DNA from: an uncultured Clostridium sp.
GTDB taxonomy: Bacteria > Bacillota > Clostridia > Peptostreptococcales > Peptostreptococcaceae
DNA length: 49,975 nt
Assembly (NCBI GenBank): GCA_945871955.1
Contig: CAMBXR010000015.1
Span: 1 to 49,975, forward strand
Direction of reading: 5' to 3'
The notes under the pieces were generated by a model, which searched no databases, was not told the DNA's origin, and was given only the letters and a program-made list of their open reading frames with translations. The stretch's first letter is position 1, and every line of letters begins with the position of its first letter. This document shows positions 46,393 through 49,975 of this stretch, piece by piece. The translations under genes were made by a program, and so were the position numbers.

Positions 46393-47905
46393 TTGCTATA
46401 TCCCTCATTTCTTTAAACTTGTTATATATGTTTAATGCTTCTTCTTCGCCACTATTTTCTAATGTTTTAACTTTAATAAAGTGATAGTATCTTTCGATTG
46501 TAACCTTAACCTCACTATGACCTAAAAATTTACTTATATCATAGATAGAATGTTTTCCTTCAGTTATTAAGTGCGTAGCATAAAAATGCCTGATTTCATG
46601 TGGAGAAAATCTAGTTAAATCAATCCCTGTATCCTTTTTTAGTTTTTTGGCTAAATCCGAGAATCTTTTACGTATAGAATTACCGCTTAAACATTGACCT
46701 CTGTATTCATGATTGTTACCTTTACATACTAATAAGTAATTATGATTTTTCTTAGCTCCAGACATAATAATTTTTCTTTCAATTATTCCATATAAAAGTG
46801 CATCCTCAAATTCACTAGAAGGAAACACTAAAGGTATAATACGCTCTCCACTTTTATTCTGTTTATCATGCTTTAAAGAGTCAGTTTTAGTTACTGTACA
46901 CGTCCATTTTTCTAAATCTTTATCATATTCAATACTACCTTTTAAATTTTCTTTTAGATTTAATATTGCTTCATCTTTATCTAAATACATTAGATTTTTT
47001 GAAAGTTTTGAAGTATCTACGATAAGGTTAGATGCTTCGCCTTCTCTCAATCCGAAACATTTTAAAATAGTAAATAATAATTTATTTTGATGATTATTAT
47101 TTGGTATTGCACTAATTAGAAGGTTTATATCCTTTAATCGCATAACTTCACTTACACTACGATTTAAAAATCTTTCAGATTTATTTACTTGGTGTCCAGC
47201 TTTAATTAATATATAGTCTAAATCCATACGAGTAACAGTACCCTCACCCAAAGTTCCTGCTTCAAGTGAATTCTTTGATTTTACTGTCTTTCTGGGGATT
47301 TCATTGATATTTAAATCCTTGTATTTCTTAGTTTTTTCTTGTAGATATGTAAGATATCTTATAGCAGTAGATACAATGACTTTAGTTGAGTCATAAGAAC
47401 GACAATGCCATTTGTTAGCATCTTTGAATCCACTGCGGTTAAATCCTATTGTTACTACCTTTCCACACCCTATAGCACTATCGTTTAGAGGTATTCTCTT
47501 TAATGTGCTATAGAAATGGGCTGTATTTGAAAAGCGACTGGGACACGGGCTTTCTTCTGCACACATAAGGTAGTTTGTAAAAGCAGTCATTAAATTTAGT
47601 AAGTCACATTTGGTTAAATCTATATCCCAAATCATTAAAAAATCTAAAAATATTTTTAGATTGTAGGCATATCCTCTTATGGTATTTATTGATTTTTTTA
47701 AATTCTTCTCTTGTATTAAAAAACATGTAGCCAAATGGTTTGTCCTATGATTCGGATGACTTATAGAAATTGTTCCAGAGTCGCTGTCAAAGTTAACATA
47801 GTGTAGTCCATTGATATTTAGATTGAGATAATACTTTGAGTACGCTATCAATCTTTGTCTAGTTTCAAATATATCTTCGAATTCCATTAATTTTTCATAG
47901 CTCAT
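46373..47905 (-). CDS. Tyrosine recombinase, first of the trio (TnpA/GinA-like)
   Basis: A 510-residue tyrosine recombinase with a standard C-terminal catalytic domain: R287 in FGLREGEASNL, HxxR H436-R439 (HEIRHFYATHL), LGHS with H463 and Y473/Y474 in IERYYH. The N-terminal half holds a SAM-like core-binding region (LKKSINTIRGYAYNLKIFLDFL). GGAGGG places the start at ATG 47905; in-frame starts up to 14 codons earlier lie before that site. It is the first gene of the operon and reads from near the right end of the island. A promoter is seen 40-75 bases upstream. Confidence 0.9.
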   Translation of the reverse strand: MSYEKLMEFEDIFETRQRLIAYSKYYLNLNINGLHYVNFDSDSGTISISHPNHRTNHLATCFLIQEKNLKKSINTIRGYAYNLKIFLDFLMIWDIDLTKCDLLNLMTAFTNYLMCAEESPCPSRFSNTAHFYSTLKRIPLNDSAIGCGKVVTIGFNRSGFKDANKWHCRSYDSTKVIVSTAIRYLTYLQEKTKKYKDLNINEIPRKTVKSKNSLEAGTLGEGTVTRMDLDYILIKAGHQVNKSERFLNRSVSEVMRLKDINLLISAIPNNNHQNKLLFTILKCFGLREGEASNLIVDTSKLSKNLMYLDKDEAILNLKENLKGSIEYDKDLEKWTCTVTKTDSLKHDKQNKSGERIIPLVFPSSEFEDALLYGIIERKIIMSGAKKNHNYLLVCKGNNHEYRGQCLSGNSIRKRFSDLAKKLKKDTGIDLTRFSPHEIRHFYATHLITEGKHSIYDISKFLGHSEVKVTIERYYHFIKVKTLENSGEEEALNIYNKFKEMRDIASGIKMD

Positions 47906-47953
47906 TAAATGTACTCCCTCCATTTTGTAAATCATTTGTTTACTCAAATTAAG

Positions 47954-47982
47954 ATTTTATCAAAATAAATAGTTAGTTACAA
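47954..47982 (-). promoter_or_regulatory. Promoter of the recombinase operon
   Basis: On the minus strand, TTGTAA (47982-47977), a 17-base spacer and TAAAAT (47959-47954). It would start transcription near 47947, about 25 bases before the ribosome site. Confidence 0.65.
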
Positions 47983-48130
47983 TGTTCAGTATAGTAAGTA
48001 TTTGGTAATATGTTTAAGAGTTGTTTCTAAGTGACATAATTATATTAACCACATTTATTTGTTATTAGTTGTATAACTTAAAATTATGTTGAATAGTTTT
48101 TGAGTAGTAGTAGTGATATATATTTTTTAC

Positions 48131-48184
48131 TACCGCCCCTTCGTTTCACTTCGGTTGGTCTAAGGGTGGGTTGGGTTGGTATCT
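48131..48184. other. GC-rich, G-run stretch inside the right end of the island
   Basis: In otherwise very AT-rich DNA, 48131-48180 is about 57% G+C. It contains CCGCCCCTT, a pair of CTTCG repeats, and GGGTGGGTTGGGTTGG at 48164-48179. CCCTT pairs with AAGGG (48163 region) to form a hairpin. The G-run could form a two-layer quadruplex. Function unknown. Confidence 0.7.
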
Positions 48185-48234
48185 GTTTTATGTGTTTTCT
48201 ATAGTAACATATTAATCCATTTCTATATTGTTTG

Positions 48235-48248
48235 TCTACTGATTAATT
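48235..48248 (+). repeat. Proposed attR core (14-bp direct repeat)
   Basis: TCTACTGATTAATT, identical to 39442-39455, here within an imperfect palindrome TACTGATTAATTAGTA. Marks the inferred right edge of the island. Confidence 0.6.
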
Positions 48249-48389
48249 AGTAATATTTTGTTAATTAGAATATTGATAAATACAGTACTTTAGTATAAGA
48301 TATAAGTAACACACTATTTATGTAATGATTTGCTGGAAAAGTTTTAAAAGAAGCTATAAATAAATAAGAACATAATATTAATTAATAAT
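48249..48389. other. Host intergenic DNA right of the island
   Basis: AT-rich; no ORF with a ribosome site and no recognised motif. It leads into a terminator hairpin at 48390. Confidence 0.4.
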
Positions 48390-48420
48390 AGAAAAAGGTG
48401 TGGGTTTCCACACTTTTTCT
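48390..48420. terminator. Bidirectional terminator upstream of rqcP
   Basis: AGAAAAAGGTGTGG / CCACACTTTTTCT. It has no gene immediately before it. It may be the original hup terminator, displaced by the island. Confidence 0.85.
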
Positions 48421-48441
48421 GTATATTTAAATATTTAAGCG

Positions 48442-48554
48442 ATATGAAGTGATTCGCAGATAAGTCGTTCGAATATAGCAAATTTTGAGCAACGGGGTAA
48501 GTCTGAAGCGATAGCGAAGACTTAGACGTTGACGATATGAGCATAGCGAATTTT
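48442..48554 (+). repeat. Repeated structured element, copy B
   Basis: Two modules. Module 1 (48442-48486) resembles 2330-2374. Module 2 (48485-48554) matches 14096-14166: helix CAACG (48490-48494)/CGTTG (48527-48531), helix AAGTCT (48499-48504)/AGACTT (48518-48523), 13-base loop, tail GATATGAGC..AGCGAATTTT. It ends one base before the rqcP ribosome site AAGGAGG, so it forms the gene's 5' leader. Confidence 0.75.
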
Positions 48555-48565
48555 AAGGAGGTCAT

Positions 48566-48808
48566 ATGAGACTAGATAAATTTTTAAAAGTATCAAGAAT
48601 CATAAAAAGAAGAACAGTAGCTAAAGAAGCTTGTGATAAAGGTATAGTTACTATTAATGGGAAACAAGCTAAGTCATCTTCAGAAGTAAAAATAGGTGAT
48701 ATATTAGAAGTTACTTTTGGAGAAAAAATAATGAAATTCAAAATAACTGAAATAAAAGAGCATGTTCTTAAGGCAGATGCAAAGGAAATGTATGAGATAA
48801 TAGAATAA
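48566..48808 (+). CDS. rqcP: S4-domain RNA-binding protein RqcP (YabO)
   Basis: An 80-residue protein that is almost only an S4 domain: MRLDKFLKVSRIIKRRTVAK and INGKQAKSSSEVKIGD. RqcP stabilises the P-site tRNA with RqcH during alanine tailing of stalled nascent chains. ATG follows AAGGAGG. The upstream leader is the repeated structured element. Start of the conserved rqcP-yabP-yabQ-divIC run. Confidence 0.94.
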   Translation: MRLDKFLKVSRIIKRRTVAKEACDKGIVTINGKQAKSSSEVKIGDILEVTFGEKIMKFKITEIKEHVLKADAKEMYEIIE

Positions 48809-48864
48809 TATTTATATAACCTCAGTATATTATATTAGGAGTAATTTATATATACTGGGGGGAT

Positions 48865-49122
48865 ATGATGGAACATAGTATAAGTTTAAAAGAAAGATCT
48901 AGTCTAGTTATATCTGGTGTAGAACATATATATTCTTTTAGTGATAAAAGAGTAGAGCTTTTAACTTCTGCAGGAAGACTTATTGTAGAAGGTGAAAACT
49001 TAGATATGAATAAGCTAAATTTAGAAGAAAGCATAATAAGTGTAGATGGTACTGTTAATTCAATAAATTATGCAAAAGAAAAGAAGCCTGAAGAAAAATT
49101 CTTTAAAAAGGTATTTAAATAA
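48865..49122 (+). CDS. yabP: Sporulation protein YabP
   Basis: An 85-residue protein of the YabP/YqfC family (HSISLKERSSLVISGVEHIYSF; SAGRLIVEGENLDMNKLNLE). YabP with YabQ is needed for cortex formation in Bacillus. GGGGGAT precedes a tandem ATG ATG; 48865 or 48868 could be used. It overlaps yabQ by one base. Confidence 0.93.
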   Translation: MMEHSISLKERSSLVISGVEHIYSFSDKRVELLTSAGRLIVEGENLDMNKLNLEESIISVDGTVNSINYAKEKKPEEKFFKKVFK

Positions 49123-49598
49123 TGGGTATTTTTATAGAGGATATAAATATATTTTATTTAACACTTTATGGTGGGATAGTAATAGGATTATTGTTTGATT
49201 TTTATAGAGCTTTAAGAACTAATTTTAAAATTGTAAGACGTGTATCTTTTGTTTTTGATTTCATATTTTGGATTTTAATAACTATAGTAATTTTTACAAC
49301 AGTTAATGTATTAGAAAGATTTAATTTAAGATACTATCATTTTGTAGCCTTATTTTTAGGTTTTATTTTATATTACAACACCATAAGTAAATATGTTTTG
49401 AGTATATTCAATAAAATAATCTCTTTTATAACAAGCTTATTCAAAAAGACTATACATTACATAGTCGCTTTTTTTAATAATTTGTATTACATTATTATCT
49501 ATTCAATACACCTAATATTTGATATTATTTGTTATATACCAAGTATACTTTTATCTACTAAAAGAAAGAGAAAAAAGAAAAAGGGTGTAGGTGCATGA
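49122..49598 (+). CDS. yabQ: Spore cortex biosynthesis protein YabQ
   Basis: A 158-residue membrane protein with about four hydrophobic helices (FYLTLYGGIVIGLLFDFYRAL at the start) and a basic tail, RKRKKKKGVGA. It is a mother-cell membrane protein needed for cortex in Bacillus. Starts within the yabP stop and overlaps divIC by four bases (ATGA), so a coupled operon. Confidence 0.92.
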   Translation: MGIFIEDINIFYLTLYGGIVIGLLFDFYRALRTNFKIVRRVSFVFDFIFWILITIVIFTTVNVLERFNLRYYHFVALFLGFILYYNTISKYVLSIFNKIISFITSLFKKTIHYIVAFFNNLYYIIIYSIHLIFDIICYIPSILLSTKRKRKKKKGVGA

Positions 49599-49888
49599 AG
49601 ATAAAAATGTTAAAAAGATTCATAGGTCAGTATATCGTCATAGGCTTATTTGTATTCTTTTTAGTGTTTAGTATCATTACTGGATTTATATTTCAAATAA
49701 AAAAGATAAATGAATATAAAATCCAGATAGCACAAATAAATAAACAGATAGAAGATACTAAAGAGGAAATAAGTAAGTTAGAGAAAATAACTAAAGATGA
49801 TGATTTAGAGGACTTAGCAAGAGATAAGTTGGGTATGATAAAATCAAATGAAATAATATATTTAGATTCTAGTGAAAGAGGTAACTAA
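49595..49888 (+). CDS. divIC: Cell division protein DivIC (FtsB-like)
   Basis: A 97-residue bitopic division protein. One transmembrane helix (about residues 12-32) is followed by a coiled coil (INKQIEDTKEEISKLEKI) and the DLARDKLGMIKSNEIIY motif typical of FtsB/DivIC. It works with FtsL and DivIB at the septum. A hairpin (49875-49902) covers its stop codon. Confidence 0.94.
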   Translation: MKIKMLKRFIGQYIVIGLFVFFLVFSIITGFIFQIKKINEYKIQIAQINKQIEDTKEEISKLEKITKDDDLEDLARDKLGMIKSNEIIYLDSSERGN

Positions 49889-49902
49889 GTTATCTCTTTT
49901 TC
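49875..49902 (+). terminator. Terminator overlapping the divIC stop
   Basis: AAAGAGGTAAC / GTTATCTCTTT with one G-T pair, followed by T-rich sequence (TTTTTCG). Confidence 0.75.
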
Positions 49903-49943
49903 GTTTATAATATATTATTATAAACGTTGCTAAGGAGGAAAAG

Positions 49944-49975
49944 ATGAGAGTAGGAACAATAGATATCGGAACAAA
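49944..49975 (+). CDS. Ppx/GppA-like phosphatase, N-terminus only (partial)
   Basis: The first codons read MRVGTIDIGT, the phosphate-1 motif of the ASKHA-fold exopolyphosphatase/GppA family, after AAGGAGG. The window ends here. Other ASKHA proteins start similarly, so the identification is provisional. Confidence 0.6.
   Translation, partial: MRVGTIDIGT

Larger units (their letters stand above)
39442..48248. mobile_element. Trio tyrosine-recombinase genomic island (GInt/Tn554/RIT-like)
   Basis: An insertion of about 8.8 kb between hup and rqcP. It is bounded by the 14-bp direct repeat TCTACTGATTAATT at 39442-39455 and 48235-48248. It carries a four-gene minus-strand recombination operon (three tyrosine recombinases plus a small coiled-coil protein) at its right end. 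The cargo of about 2 kb at the left holds a nucleotidyltransferase-like gene and two small unknown genes. The exact ends are inferred. No transposase of DDE type, no conjugation genes and no tRNA target are present. Confidence 0.75.

Noticed and set aside
1-49975. CRISPR arrays, tRNA genes, IS transposases, replication origin boxes
   Set aside because: None seen: no regular spaced repeats, no tRNA-like cloverleaf near the 5S, and no DDE transposase. The nearby origin is suggested only by gene order.

Overview
The window is low-GC, Gram-positive, endospore-former DNA. It has strong GGAGG-type ribosome binding sites, T-box riboswitches, SpoVG, SpoVT, SpmA/SpmB, a SpoVB-like flippase and YabP/YabQ. 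Very AT-rich codon use and the gene set point to Clostridia, most likely Peptostreptococcaceae (relatives of Clostridioides, Paraclostridium, Paeniclostridium or Romboutsia). The genus cannot be fixed from sequence alone.

Layout. The window opens in the last bases of a 5S rRNA. From there to the end it follows the origin-proximal segment known from Bacillus subtilis: yaaO-like decarboxylase, a nucleotide kinase, holB, ricT (yaaT), yabB-like methyltransferase, rsmI, metG, tatD, rnmV, rsmA, purR, spoVG, glmU, prs, pth, mfd, prsA-like foldase, spoVT, spoVB-like, mazG (yabN), hup, rqcP (yabO), yabP, yabQ, divIC and the first codons of a Ppx/GppA-like gene. Clostridial additions break this backbone. 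They are an HD-domain protein, an Lrp regulator with nicotinate phosphoribosyltransferase (minus strand), spmAB, a Fur-box-preceded DUF3793 gene, a tiny Lys/Glu/His-rich protein, a VOC protein, DUF3786, a CDF metal transporter, murC, tyrS, and an isolated pilT plus prepilin peptidase pair. metG and tyrS each have a complete T-box leader whose specifier codon (ATG, TAC) can be read in the sequence.

Accessory region. Between hup (ends 39391) and rqcP (starts 48566), adjacent or nearly so in relatives, lies an insertion of about 8.8 kb. Its minus strand carries an overlapping four-gene operon: three large, divergent tyrosine recombinases and one small coiled-coil protein. This is the architecture of Tn554/RIT/GInt-type elements, best matched by ginABCD. 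The cargo is a lincosamide/aminoglycoside nucleotidyltransferase-like gene and two unknown small genes. A 14-bp direct repeat at 39442-39455 and 48235-48248 flanks the insertion and is proposed as the att core. Just inside the right end is an unusual G-rich stretch.

Other points of interest. A repeated structured element (14096-14166 and about 48442-48554, with a weaker partial relative at 2330-2374) keeps its two-helix fold through a compensatory base-pair change. spmA appears to start at an ATT codon. A gene remnant carrying its own terminator lies after rsmA. pilT and a short prepilin peptidase sit alone, without any pilin or assembly genes.
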